Positions 48,401 to 61,600 of a stretch of 64,000 nucleotides of DNA are shown piece by piece. The notes under the pieces are model-generated. The model was not told where the DNA came from, did no database searches, and saw only the letters and a program-made list of their open reading frames with translations. The position numbers were made by a program, and so were the translations under genes. Each line of letters opens with the position of its first letter. The stretch's first letter is position 1. Location of the stretch: assembly GCA_034620365.1 (NCBI GenBank), contig JAQGEQ010000071.1, positions 1,054,001 through 1,118,000 on the forward strand, given 5' to 3'. Source of the stretch: Pegea sp. RAD2-039 (lineage: Eukaryota; Chordata; Thaliacea; Salpida; Salpidae).

Positions 48401-49566
48401 ATCAACAGCTTTATCTTACAGTGTATTGAAGATTACTTATCAGGTAGAACCCAACAAACTGGTGTAGAAAGATCTTTATCTACTTCTAGTCAAATCACTA
48501 GTGGTGTTCCTCAGGGTTCTGTTCTGGGTCCCCTTCTCTTTTTAATTTTCATCGAAGACCTCATCAAAAGATTAGTAGCAGTAGATTATGTCAGAGTGTT
48601 TGTGTATGCAGATGATACCAAGCTATTATCTTGTAATCCTTCAAAACTTCAAACTGTAGAAAACTGGTCTACGAATTGGCAGCTCAGAATCCAGCATACA
48701 GAGTCTGTACTTATAACTTTTTCTTGTAAACCAGCTGCAAATTGCTTGAACCAATACTCCGTCAATAGATTTATTATTCAACGAGTATCTTCGGTCCTAG
48801 ACCTTGGCATTACTCTACCATCTGATTTTAAATGGCGTAATTATGTTTCCAAAATCTTTGGCAAATCAATCAACCTTGTCTTCCTTATTATAAAGACCTT
48901 TAATTTTCAGGACCCATGCTTTTTTATCAATCTTTTCAAATTGTACGTACGTCTAATTCTTGAATACACTGTCAGTGCATGAATGCCATATCAAGTTAGT
49001 GATATAAAAAAAAACGAATCTGTTCAGGCCACATTTACGAAGTAATTTATTTGGAAATTCGATGGATTAAATACGACTTACTTCTTATTTTTTAAATTAT
49101 CCACAATTTAATTGACATTCAGTTTGATGATTTCTTTTCCATTAGTCCTTCCCTCAAGTTATATCAGCTCAGACGACACACATCACATCTTAATAAGCAT
49201 ATATCAGCTGGTACATTGGTCAGAGCAAATTTGTTCTCATATCGCACAATTAATACATGGAACCAGCTGCCATCAGACATTGTCATCTCGAAGTCGCTCG
49301 CGTTGTTCAAAAAGAAGTTGAACCGTTATAATATTGCCAACATTGTCATTTCTAAACTGTGATTTTTTTCTCTTTTTTATATAATTAACATTCCTTGTAA
49401 TTGTTCACTGTTATATGCTTTGAGTGCTATCGAAATACCATGTGTTACATCTTTTGCTTACTATATTTTTGACTAAATAGATGTTATTTGTGAGAATGTG
49501 TGTTAGCGAGAGGTACTCTCTCCATGTACCCTCCTTCACATTTATTGTAATAAATAAATAAATTAA
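45421..49566 (+). mobile_element. Decayed CR1/Jockey-type non-LTR retrotransposon, nearly full length
   Basis: A two-ORF LINE broken by stops and frameshifts. ORF1 remnant (about 45480-46446): a PHD-like zinc finger (CNGNC, CIKC, CFH, then WFCIKC), a coiled coil (LSDISKIVSAELAKFKSEI) and an RRM-like basic region (DRENDVIIFNVS onward to KVRGPPW). ORF2 remnant (about 46480-49360): start of an APE-type endonuclease (NARSIINK, FITETWL), a linker with SVSNTPDQIPALFLRK, then reverse transcriptase motifs (TPIHKKGSRN, LNYRP, TSGVPQGSVLGPLLF, FVYADDTKLL). The ORF2 end has LYQLRRHTSHL-type and TWNQLPSD-type sequence near 49150-49280. The 3' end is (AAAT)n at about 49547-49566. Stops at 45915 and 46060 and several frameshifts make it inactive as it stands. 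Confidence 0.88.
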
Positions 49567-51682
49567 ATTATGGCTTTATATTGAAAAAAAAAACATTTAC
49601 ATAACACATTAGACTGATCTGTTGTCAACTTTGTAAGAATTATAATTTACATTTTTTAGGAATTTTCCAGATTATATTTAAATTAAAACAAATTGCTTTT
49701 TTTAATAACATATATAAACTACATAGCAAATTTTTCTAAAAAGTATTTACTATCATAATATTTTATAAATATTGATGGCCTGCTTCGGCCGAAAACAGAA
49801 ATGCTGTAAGCCAGGATAGAAATTAAGGGTATTCAGTTATTGCAGCAAGATTCCACTCTCCCGCCAGCAATGTTATGCAGTGGAATAGACTGAATTATGC
49901 AGCTACACCCGACTAGCGTCGCAGGAGTTGCAAACGACTCTAAGTACAGTGATGAACTGCTTACGAAGCTCCAAGTCCGGCTTTAAATTTGGAATTTTGC
50001 GTTTTCTAGAAGTCTTGTCATTAACCACACTCAGAGGGCCCTTCCACCCTGCTTTTTAATGAACTTTTACTTGTGGCTAAGTAGTAATAAAGTTTATTAT
50101 AGAAAAGTTCATTATGAAATTATCAAATGGTCAAAATTAAGCAGTATAATAAATATTTATTTATAATATAAATGTTGAACTATAATTAACGTGGAATTTT
50201 CAAATACATTTCTCAACAAAATAATTTTAAAAGACTTTTGTTCAAAATTTATTGAGTAAATACTGTCTTAATATACCTTTGACTTATCAAGGTGAATTTT
50301 TATATTACCTTCAAATAGTTAATAATTAATTAATTGAATAATCGATAACTTTACCAACAATGTTTAAAATATTTGTAGACTTACAGAAAACTATGTAATC
50401 ATTTTTTCCTAAACAGATACTATCAGTTTTTAACACTTTAGTTAAAATATTTATCATGAAGTTGCCTTATAGATTTAAGAGAAAAACCTGTTTTTAAAAG
50501 TTTTATACCTGTAGAGCTTATTGACTTATTTAGCTTATTGATCTTCCTTGTAGCTTATTGATCTTCTTGTAACTCAGTTTGAAGTTACAAATCAGTGTAC
50601 ACTGTAGTAGAAAACATCTTGACATAACATAAAAGGGTTTAGTTCTAAGATTTCAGAATACTAATTAAACAGTTTTGTGAATACCTAACTGAAATTAGTG
50701 TTATTACTTAGTACATCAAATTAAATTCTTTGATTGTTTTGAACAATTTTATTAAATATTTTCCTAAATATAAGATACTATTGCTATAGATTCTGAACCT
50801 AACCATCTGTTAAATAAAAATTAAGTTGAATAAAACATACTTAACATTGTGAAATTTTTATACGATCAAGTAAAGTTTGCAAATTAATTTAGTATACATG
50901 AACATTATATTCTAGTTTATAAACTTTTTGTTTAATTCATGTATAAACAAAATTAAATAGTATTTAATAAAAAATTCAAATAAATTAAACGATCAAAGCA
51001 GGTGGTAAAATTAAAATTAAGCTTGAATAAACAAAATCAAATTCTTCATATTTACTTTCACTTCTCATTAGGGAATTAGTTTTATACTTTTTTAATAAAA
51101 TTTAAAAGGTTTTTTACAGCCCTTTTTTTCACAAATGCTTTTGTACTTAGATGTTTACTTCTGGAATTGAAGCGCGTTAATGCTTTGTATTTTTCCACTA
51201 GCTGTCTGTAACTATGTACGCTGTTTCTTACTCAAAACTTAAACGCCTTTTACATATTGATCATTTCTGTAATCTGATATTTGCTTTTTTCTTTGTCTCA
51301 AAGCTTTTGTCAATTTTTATTTTTGCAAGACATTATCATTAGAGTTCTTTGATAGACTTTTCTTTCTTGAGATCAGAGCGTTTTATATTACTAATGTAAT
51401 GATTATAAACTAAGAAAGAAATTTATTTAAAAAAAAGCTTAAGATTTAAAGATTGAAAATAAAAAACTCTCAGTCTTATTGACAGATAGTAATAAGCCAT
51501 TTAAATTGAAAACATTTGTTTTTTCAAGATGAAAAGTTTTTGGAAGTTTTTCTAACTACTTATAAAAAATTAATGTAGCAAGTTCATGCTGCAAGTCAGG
51601 TCTAGCCATGTTAGCCAAAAAGCTGTTTCTATTTTATCTCAACTAATAAGTCATTTAATATTTTTAGTATCATTAGAAAGTA
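49567..51682. other. Intergenic region upstream of the stomatin-like gene
   Basis: Mostly AT-rich with no gene. It contains one distinct GC-richer island at about 49775-50060 (separate entry) and a small tandem duplication near 50528-50570 (AGCTTATTGATCTTC repeated). Confidence 0.6.
49775..50060 (+). mobile_element. GC-richer island, possible remnant of a second retroelement
   Basis: About 290 bases with clearly higher GC than the surroundings and sharp edges. One plus-strand frame reads ARFHSPASNVMQWNRLN before a stop, which resembles the R-F-x-S-P-A-S-x-x-x-W-N-x-L motif near the C-terminus of many LINE ORF2 proteins. It shows no similarity to the LINE at 45421-49566. The identity is inference; it could also be an unrelated SINE or a fragment of transferred DNA. 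Confidence 0.35.
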
Positions 51683-54600
51683 ATGGAAGTTGATGAACAA
51701 AGTAGTAATAAAATATACCCAGAAGAAAACGGAAATAAAATGACAACAAGAACAAACAATTACAATGACAACATTGATCTGAGTATGTTTTAAAAAGCTC
51801 TGTCATTTACTCACAAGAGATGTTACTAAAAATAGAAACATGTGACCTTGGTTACTAGAAAACATTGAATATTATAGTTTTGAACTTTCTTGTCTTGATT
51901 GATGTTATTTTTTATAGATGGTGGAGAGCCAGACTATGGATTTTGTGGGGCATGTTTATTATATTGTTCAATCTTTTTTTCAGCACTCCTATTTCCTTTT
52001 GGAGCTTGTTTATGCGTTATTAAGGTAATTTGTTTCTAGCATTTGGAATTCCTAATATAAATTATACTTTTTTACATTGCTTTTTTACAATTACATAAAA
52101 GTATTGTAAGTCTGATTTTTACAAACTCAAATAATTACTGTGAAATATTTTTTGTCACACCAAATTTATTATAGATTCAGAAATAAAAAGACTATTTTCA
52201 ACAATTTTCACTTAATTATAGCTTCACAAGTCAAATCAAAAGTCAATACTGTTAAAAATTTCTCATTTTAATCATTACTAATTTAAATAAGTTTTGAACA
52301 GATTGTTGCTGAGTACGAGAGAGCTGTTGTTTTTAGATTGGGAAGATTACAGGCTGGCGGTGCCAAGGGACCAGGTGAGATGAATGCCCAATATAAGATT
52401 AGAATTCAAAATGAAGTTGTACATTTTATTTATAGGACTCTTTTGTATTGTTCCTTGTACTGATGACTACAAGCAAGTAGATCTAAGAACTGTTTCCTTT
52501 GATGTCCCTCCTCAAGAAGTTAGATTTTATTTATGTGATATGTTTTAAATCATACAACTGATATCTTCAACCAAGAATATTTTTATTTTTAGATTCTCAC
52601 TAAGGACAGTGTAACCATAGCAGTGGATGCAGTTGTTTACTACAGGGTTCAAGACGCTACCATGAGCATTGCAAATGTCGAAAATGCTGATGGAGCAACC
52701 AGACTACTTGCTCAAACAACTCTTCGAAATATATTAGGAACTAAAACTTTACAAGACATACTAATGGAAAGAAACCATATCAGCTCTTCCATGCTAGTAG
52801 GCATTTGTAGCATAAACTATTTTAATACTATTGTACATTTGCGTGTTTTCAGTCTACCTTGGATGAAGCTACTGATCCTTGGGGTATTAAAGTCGAGCGA
52901 GTTGAAATGTGAGTTTGTTAACTTTTGATTAAATACTGAAATTTAGAAAACATACTTAAAGGTTGGTTACGTTTCAAAAAGATTTATTGAGTTCTGTTTT
53001 CAACACAGTAAAAAGTACATTGATATTAATTTTCACTTTTTTAAGCATCAAACTACTTTTGAAATGATTTAATATTAATTTGATGAAATTGCAGTTTTGA
53101 TTTCTCAAATGCTTTTCTGCAACAAAACTTGTTTTTGCTTTTCCATCAAAATTTTAAAATGTTTGTTTTTACCTTTGGTCTTAACTATTGAATGGTAAAA
53201 AAAGGTCATAAATAATTAATTGTTTTAATTTTTGATAAATTATGAAGTAAAACTGTTCTTTCCAATGCAAAACTTTTAACAATTTTTTGAATCTGTTGTG
53301 AATTCTCTAAATAGCTGTACAAAATATCCGAAATAGTTTTAGAGACACAACTGAGGCGTCTATCACCAACTGACTATTCAGACAAACACTTTTATACAAC
53401 TATATAAATTCAACTGGTAAAGTTTTAAAATGTTGTTTAAAGTTTTTAATCAAAATATCGAAAGTGTTTTGAAACTATTTTATCAAAACTTTAAAATCTA
53501 TTAAAATTTAATGAATGCTTTAAAAATGAATAATTGAAAAATATCAAACTTTTTAAATAAAAGCTTAGATTAGCTCAGTGCAAAAATTGATATAAGAATC
53601 GTATATAAGAATTGTCAATCTTATTTCTCTGAGGAAGTTCATCATTAGGCTATTGTTTGGATAAAAAACTTATGTCTGAGATATTTTGTAATTACTAGCT
53701 TTTCACGTTTTTATATTTTCCAAAAAACTTTGCTAACTTAATATGCGGTTGGTATTTCTTTACAAAAGATTTGAAGTATAAAAAGCTTACTTCATATTTG
53801 TACAACTAATTTCTACGCTTCATTGATTTCTAGCAAAGACGTAAGACTACCAGTTCAGCTCCAACGAGCAATGGCTGCAGAGGCTGAAGCTTCTCGTGAA
53901 GCCAAAGCCAAGGTTTGTTTCTGTTTTTTGTTTGCTAATCGCATTTTTAGCATTCCTTCAAGCTCTAGTTCAAATTGGCTGTTTTCATAATTCGTGAAAA
54001 CAAACTAATGTTTAAAGTTTCCACAAATTTCATTTTGAAATAAAGTGATTTCCTTGAAATCGGTAATTAATAAAAATAACAATCTATTTATATTTCTGAA
54101 CTTACTACTTTCTATAGTTTATTACTGCGATTAAAATTGAAATTATAAGATTTTATTAATTATTTTGACTTTAATTTAATAACAGCTGTAAAACATGGCA
54201 AGTAAAGTCACAACTTTATAAATCAAGTTATATTAATTAAAGATCGATTTGATATTTAACTGAATATTTTTTCATATGCGTCCAAGATTATTTCAAAGAT
54301 ATTAAGAAATAGGTTTTTCTTAAAAGTAAAATAAAAAAATAAGTTATTTAACATTTTTATATAAAAGTTTTCTTTTCTGTCTTTTTCAAATTTATAAATT
54401 AATATCAAAAAATGATTAAACATTTTCAGCAAAACGTTTTTTTTTAATTTGTAAATAATTTCCCGATAGTTTCTTATACCTAATGATCTTTAAAGATTTC
54501 TTTTATGATATTTCATGATTTCTTTTATGATCTTTCATGAAAATGTTGTTAAAATATTCGTATGATTTTAGGTGATTGCAGCTGAAGGTGAAATGAATGC

Positions 54601-54760
54601 TTCTCGAAAATTGAAAGAAGCAGCTGATGTAATGAGCGAATCTCCAAATGCTCTTCAATTGAGATATCTCCAAACTTTGACTTCAATTAGTGCTGAGAAA
54701 AATTCAACTATTATTTTTCCTCTGCCAATTGATGTGCTAAACGGTCTAATCAAGAAATGA
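51683..54760 (+). CDS. Stomatin/podocin-family membrane protein
   Basis: Eight exons: 51683-51782, 51918-52024, 52302-52374, 52436-52518, 52593-52796, 52853-52908, 53834-53912, 54572-54760; 296 residues, all in frame. A short polar N-terminus is followed by a Cys-rich hydrophobic hairpin (about residues 44-68; [20 protein letters not shown]) with the conserved Pro that makes both ends cytoplasmic. Then comes the SPFH/PHB domain: [101 protein letters not shown]. The C-terminal helix and oligomerisation tail follow ([26 protein letters not shown]). Stomatins form cholesterol-rich membrane scaffolds and modulate channels. The first exon has an AG about three bases before the ATG, so it may be a cis or spliced-leader acceptor (not decidable here). 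The donor at 52519 (GTTAGA) is weak. Confidence 0.93.
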
Positions 54761-57700
54761 GTCTTCATAACCTCTCTACTTTGTCAGCTAAACTGTAAAT
54801 ATCTTGCAGATGTAATTATAAGCTAACTTTTAAATATAACCAAGCAATTGAGTTGGCTGAGATTTTGCTAAATAGCTCTGATTAAATTGCTTTCTATTTT
54901 AGATTGTTATCTTATCTTTTCAAATGTAAACTAAAACGTTAAATGTGAATGATTTGAGCTACGCAGATTATGAATTTCAAATCTATCTCTTTATTTACTT
55001 TATTATGCATCGTTATTGCTTTGGAAAAATCCTTCGTAAATATTTTACCAAACTTTTTAACCGTCCTAGTATGACTATTATCGCTTTAGATTGACAAAAT
55101 TTATTAGCTGAACGATTTAAAATATTTTTTGCTTGGTAAACATTAAGTTTGTATAAGCATATAGAGACGATTATAAAAATGATTAAGATTAATCTCGTGC
55201 TTAGGACATTAGAGATATTATTACATTCATAATATATAAATTTTTAGTATTTAAAAAACAGTTTATTTTGGGCTAATCCTTTGTTTTTTAACTGATTTTT
55301 CTTTAATGAGTGAAGTTGTGTAAATAAGATTTGTCTAAGTTGTTTTTGATTGGTTGCAAACACTTCAAAACTTATTTTAACAAACTCACAGTAAAACCAC
55401 TAAGAAAACTCATTTTTAAAGATTTTTAATTTGCTTAAACTGAAATTCTTTACAATTGTTTATTTATCTACTTTTTCATGATCCACGTTGACAAATATTT
55501 TCTCTTTGCTTCTAACAGTTGTACAAAGTAAATTTTAACCGGAAATAATGAATAGAAACCTATCTAGATTCTTCTTTATTCAGTGGTTCTTATTTTTTTG
55601 GTTAAATTATAAATAATAATATTTCGATGCCGCGTAGGTGACAAAAAAGTTGCTAAAACAATAATTAATGACTTTTCTTCTGCAAGCAAAAAAAAAATTA
55701 AAACGAAATGAAGATTAAAAAAGAAATAAGTTATTATCTTTAGTCAGGATACTCGGATAATACTGTAAGTCTTTTTTTACCCCAGTATCTTAAGTAATAA
55801 TGATGTAAATTATTTTGAATTTAAATCAATACTTTTGAAAGTGAAACTTCAACAATCAAAGAATGATTTTTGAATTAATTTTTACATAAACTATTTTTAT
55901 TTTGAAATGAATTTTGAAACTTAATTGACATATAAGAAATATTTTTAGTGAATGTAGATCTGTCATAGTTCTGTTGCTTTAAAGAATAATTTATGTTTTA
56001 AGACAACAATAGAACAAAAACATACGATACTTGCGATATTGTTATAAGTAAGAGTTAGTTAAATAAAATGAATCAGATATTGTGGAGTGAAAAGAATAAA
56101 ATTAATTTGTTGGTTCAACTTTGTACCCCGAAGAAGTAGATGAAAGGAAGTTGGTACTTCCTTTTTGCTTATACTAAGGGGGCTTATAGTGGAAGGCAGC
56201 TAAACTATTCCCATTCGACAGGGTTTACTCTCATAGTTTTTGGTTCTTACGAAACAAACTGAAGTTAGTCGCAATATTTCCTACTAATTGAGAAAAATAC
56301 TTTCCGTGTTCGATGTGTGACGTACCATCTCCAACAAGAGGGTGTGGTTTGAACCCAATCTTTCACAATAGATTAGCACTCAATCGACTTAACTAATTGT
56401 CCATCTCATTGCTATACAATAAAAATCCATACTAAAATAATCACCAAACACAAAATTATTATAAATTATTATAAACCTCCTATTTATAAAACTTGTTTTA
56501 GTTAATTTTTATTAATCAATATAAAAACTGTCTTTAAAACTGAATGAAGCTATTAGGTGTGTAATAAAAATATAACTAAATAAATGTTAAACATGCTGAC
56601 TATATAAATAAAGAAAGATAAATTTTTAATATGAAAGACTTTTAAGAGAAACTTATTGATTTTACTCGAATCTAGTTTACATATTTAGTGCTTTTCATTT
56701 TAGAAATCTTTTATTTTTATGAGCTTACGCAAATGTAGTTTTTCGAAGATTCAATAAGAAGTTCGTAGAATTATTTGAATCTACAAACTCAAGGTGAGAA
56801 GCAATTCTTTAAAGGAATAAAATAATGAACAAGAAATAAATTAATGAAAACTGACAGAAAGTTTACTACTTCCATCATTTTTTTATATTTTGTTGCCAAA
56901 CATTTTCGTGATTATTTTTTGAGAACTATGTAGCAAGTAAATACTTGCTATGTTCAGTTTGGGTTCTTATAAACCTTTAAATTCCGAGGGAAATATAAAA
57001 TAGAGAAAATAAATCTAACAATAATAATTCTCTAAAATAACTTAACTTCTTAAATGACCAAAAATTCCGAAAAAATCTGGCTTTGATGAGCTAAAAAGCA
57101 GACGACTCTAATTTGTCATAATTACTTTTTATTTTTAGTGAAGTAATTCTATCAAGAATCAAATGGTTTGGACAATAAAGAATATTTACTAAATATATGA
57201 ATGGTAGAAGAGCAAATTACTTACAAATATAGAATGTAAACTTCACAAAATGATCAATTCGAGAAAAAAAACTAATATCTATCAGCTACTTTGAAAACTC
57301 ATTTATTTTAGAAAGTAAACAGTCATCAAATAATTAAAGCATTAACGAGTCTGGTAGAGCTTAATAGTGTAAGATTGAATAAAAATTACGGTTACATTAA
57401 CTTTTAACAAGTTTTATCAGCTAGAAATAAGGGTGAGTTCTTATGCAAAATTTAAAGTTGCATTTAAAATAATAACGTAGAAATTTTAGTGAAAATATCG
57501 AAAGATCTATTTACACACTAAATTTAAACATTTATTCTATCGACTATGGTTAAGTAGTAGTGCAGATATAGTATATTTTGATTTAAGGTTTTAAAGGGAA
57601 TGTTTCAACTGTGTATTAATGAAAATAATAATGAAAATTGGGAAGCTAAAAGTAATAATTATACTATTTATGTATTTTTTAAAACTGGAAAAAAAGATAT

Positions 57701-58641
57701 AAGCTGTAAAAGTAAAATGTACTGAAAGTTAAAAAATGCTTCAAAAGTTCATTATCAAGATTTTCTAAATACAAATATGAAGATTTTTATTTAAGTTACT
57801 TTAAATCTTTTGACATAAACACTTAAACTAAAAGCTGTTAAATTTTGGTTAGTTATTGTGTTTGTAAGGATCTAATTTCAAAATATATTGATAATATAAT
57901 CCAATTAGAAAATAATTCCAAAATACTAAAAATACATAATAGTGTACTTGTTTTCAGAAGTTCTATTAATATACAACATATACAAATATTGTTTTTTTAA
58001 GTATTAGAAGGTTATTTATATTGATAAGAATATATTAATTAAAATTTACCTTTTTGCTTTAATTCACTTAAAACATTCCATTCTGTGAAAACTCAATTGA
58101 CCTTGTAATTTTTGTGAAATTATTGTTATTTAAGGTTAGTTTTATTATGATTTAGGTATTTGATTTTATATTCAAACATAAAATATTATGATTACAATTG
58201 TTCATTCAACTTTCAAACATTTTAGTCAATATTTAAAAAAATAACATTTAAATTGTTTTTATACTTATAGTGAGATTTACTTTTACAATTGAACATCAAT
58301 TATTCTAACTATTATCATTTTTCTATTTATTTTTTTTATCAGTTTTAAAATAAGTTTTTTTTTAATTAATATCTTACTATATGCTTCTGAGGCTAATTAG
58401 CAAACAAAAATTGGTAATGTTGATCTATATGATAGTTTACTTAATTTTTCATATTTAATTCAAAAAAAGCTTCTTTATTCTATGTTTTTTTGATAATCAT
58501 ATAAAAATATTATTTGTGAAAATAAAAATTATTTTGATCATACTTTTGATACGAAATTGTTTCAAGTTTTTATTTTGCGAAAGAACCGAAGTTAATTGTT
58601 TATTTGGTAGGTTTTAGATATTCTAAAAGCATCTTAATAAA
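54761..58641. other. Intergenic region between the stomatin-like and CC2D1 genes
   Basis: AT-rich, with no coding region that I can support. One GC-richer patch at about 56120-56408 looks like a tRNA-derived SINE (separate entry). Confidence 0.6.
56120..56408 (-). repeat. Candidate tRNA-Ser-derived SINE or tRNA pseudogene
   Basis: On the minus strand, from about 56407 down to 56335, the sequence resembles tRNA-Ser(GCT). It has an A-box-like TTAGTTAAGTCG, an anticodon region GAGTGCTAATCTATTG with GCT, a following TGTG and a B-box-like GGGTTCAAACC. The anticodon stem has one mismatch and the T stem and acceptor do not pair properly, so a working tRNA is unlikely. A GC-richer body of about 200 bases continues downstream to about 56120, as in tRNA-headed SINEs. 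No second copy is seen in this window. Confidence 0.4.
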
Positions 58642-61600
58642 ATGTCTAGAAGTGATAAAAGAAGAAAACCTGCTCACAAGAGTAATGTCTTAAACATGGT
58701 AATAATGAGTTTTGAAATAATTTAGTTTTTTATCTAAGCTCTAATTTGTTTCTTTTGTATGAAAACATAGTTGATAAACTAAAGTATACAATTTTTGGTT
58801 ATTACATTAAAGATTAAATATTTAAAACATTAGAATCATTTAATGTTTTTTGAATAATTAAAGTTAAATAAATTTTTGTAATCAGATGGGCTATGGGGAA
58901 GATGCTTCTGATGATGGAGATGAAGATGGTTTTGAAGAAGAATTGGCAGCTATTCTTGGTGGAAACACTAAAAAATCTGCAAAAAAACCCCAACCTAAAC
59001 GTCAGTATGAAAATTTAATCATTTCTGTCTTACTTATCATGCAATAAGGCTTTGGTTGGGATCAGCCAGATGCTCTCTGAGTGCTGATAACAAAATAAAG
59101 CAAGACACATTGAAATGCAAAAAAAAATTCTAAGGTTTCTCTCTTTTATTTGAAGCTGCTTTTTCTTCCCTATTCTTCATTTGTTTGTGGAATAGATAGT
59201 GCTATTCAGAAGAATAATATACTCCTAGATACCACTGAAATTAATTTATAATTGAACCATTATAAAAAATAGTATACTTCATATGTTATTGTTAATCAAA
59301 GATTTATCTATTGGTTTTTAAATTCTATAATTGAAGTAAACAAACAAACAAAAATTTTTATAGTTAAAAAAAGACATTCAATAATTTTACAACTAACTTT
59401 AATTGCACAAGTATCTTAGAGCAGATTTGCTTCTACGTATTTTATCAGCTATAAATAAAATTTAATCATTATTAATAAAATATGAATTTAAAAAATTTAT
59501 TAAAAAATATTTCAGTTGTTGATTGGTCGGTTCTTAATGCTCAAGTTGAAGAATCTTTAAAAGATCTAGATGAAGATGGTGATGAAGAAATTACTTCTGA
59601 TGATGAGATGAACTTGATGGTAATGCAATATCTACTAAAATGTCAAATTGAGTAGAAATATCAAAATTTTCTCAACTTTTTCAATTATGTAAAACGAGAC
59701 GTTGAATATTTCAGGCTGAATTAAATGATATTTGTGATGAGAGTCACCTATCAGTGGCACCAACTACAAAACAAACTCGTTCACCAAGTCCAGCTACTAA
59801 TCAGGGTTCTGCAGATGTTATGAACATTCTACAATCTCGCAAACAAATGTACCAGACAGGAATTCAACAATCTACGATGTCATCAAAAGTTTGTTAAACA
59901 TTTTTGTTGACTAATTTAGCTGCTCTCAAATTCAAAACTGGTTCTCTTAGACGGGACCTAATTTGTTTCTAGAAAACTAAAAAAAAAGATTTTAAATAAA
60001 AAATAATCTTTTAGCATCGATTAGTTTTTAAGATTCTCTACTCTAGAGGGGGGTCAAAACGCTTTTAGGGACCCGGAAGAAACCTTTTAATTGTAAAAAG
60101 TTACCAAAAAATTGCTTTGTATCTATAAAAGTAGAAGGTTGTTTGAAAACATGACTCTTTATTACAATAGACGCAAAGAAAGTTACCTGAAAAGAGTACC
60201 TCTTGCTAACACACATTCTCACAAATATAAATATCAAAGAAAACAGAAGAAAATGAGAAGATGGAAATATAGAAAGAAAAAGATGCAACACATAACACTT
60301 CAGTACTTCCCATATAACAGTGAATATTTACATAAAATGTTAATAATGTAGAAAAGAGAAAAATAATCACCTCCTGACAATGCTGGCAATATTATAACAA
60401 TTCAACTTCTGCTTGAACAAGAGTGGTTTTGACATGACAACGTCTGATGGCAGCTGGTTCTAAGTACTGATTGTGTGGTATGAGAGAAAAATTGATCTGA
60501 TTAATGTGCCAGGTGATATGGGATTATTAAGATGTAATGTGTGTCATCTGAGCTGATATAACTTGAGGGAAGGACTAATTGAAAAGAAATTATCAAACTG
60601 AATGTCAATTAAATTGTGGATAATTTTAGAAATAAGAATTAAGTCGTATTCAAACCGTCGCATTTCAAAAGTATCTAAATTGAAGAAGCTGAGACGATGT
60701 TTATAACTATCGTATTTTTTATTAAGTTTCCTGTAAATGTTGCCTGAACGGATTCGATTTTTCTGATACCACCAACTTGATATGGTATCCATGCATTGAA
60801 AGTGTATTCAAGAATTGGACGTACGTACAATTTGAAAAGATTGATAATTGATCATGATGATAATTAGCTTGTTGTGTGGGACAGAATCAAACACTTTAGC
60901 AAAATCGAGATAGATGATGTCAAAAGAAGTATTAATTTCATAATGGACTGTAAGTTGAGTCAATGAAGATCTCTGTTTCATAAAGCCATGCTGGACTTCA
61001 GATATTAGATGGTGCTCCATCAAATGACTGGTCATATGATTGTGAATGATCTGCTCTTGAGTTCTAAAGATAACTGAAGTCAGCGAAACTGGTCTGTAGT
61101 TAAGTGCGGTGTTTCTGGGACCCTTTTTATGAATAAGAGTAATGATTTCCAAATTTGTGGAACTCTTCCTCGCCTCAGAGTGATGTTAAAGAGTAGCGAT
61201 AAAGATGGTGATAAAGAGGAAGCAGTTTTTCTTAAAAACAAAGCTGGGATCTGATCAGGGGTGTTGGAAACTGATGATTTTAAAGTATATAGCGACGTTA
61301 TGTCATGATCAGTCATCTCAGAGACATTTGTGATAATGTGAGAGTAGAATTTTACCATCGCTGGTTATAAAAACGCTAGTAAATTGATTGTTTAGTTTAT
61401 TTAATACATATTTCAATAAAATTAAAGTTAAATGAATTTTCATTAGAAGAGTTCACTTTCTATCAATCATTAACCTAATTTGTGATACTAATAAATTTTA
61501 ACCTCTTCATCATTTCAGACTCGCCGCCTTCAAAGAGGTCTCAAACAAATCGAAGATCTAATGAGGAGTGCTAAAAGAGGCAAAAATATCAAATTGGATG

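Noticed and set aside
59041-59085. Possible box C/D snoRNA in a CC2D1 intron
   Set aside because: The C and D boxes are not correctly formed and there is no terminal stem.
60112-60351. Plus-strand 79-codon Lys/Arg-rich reading
   Set aside because: It is the complement of the LINE tail and 3' untranslated part.
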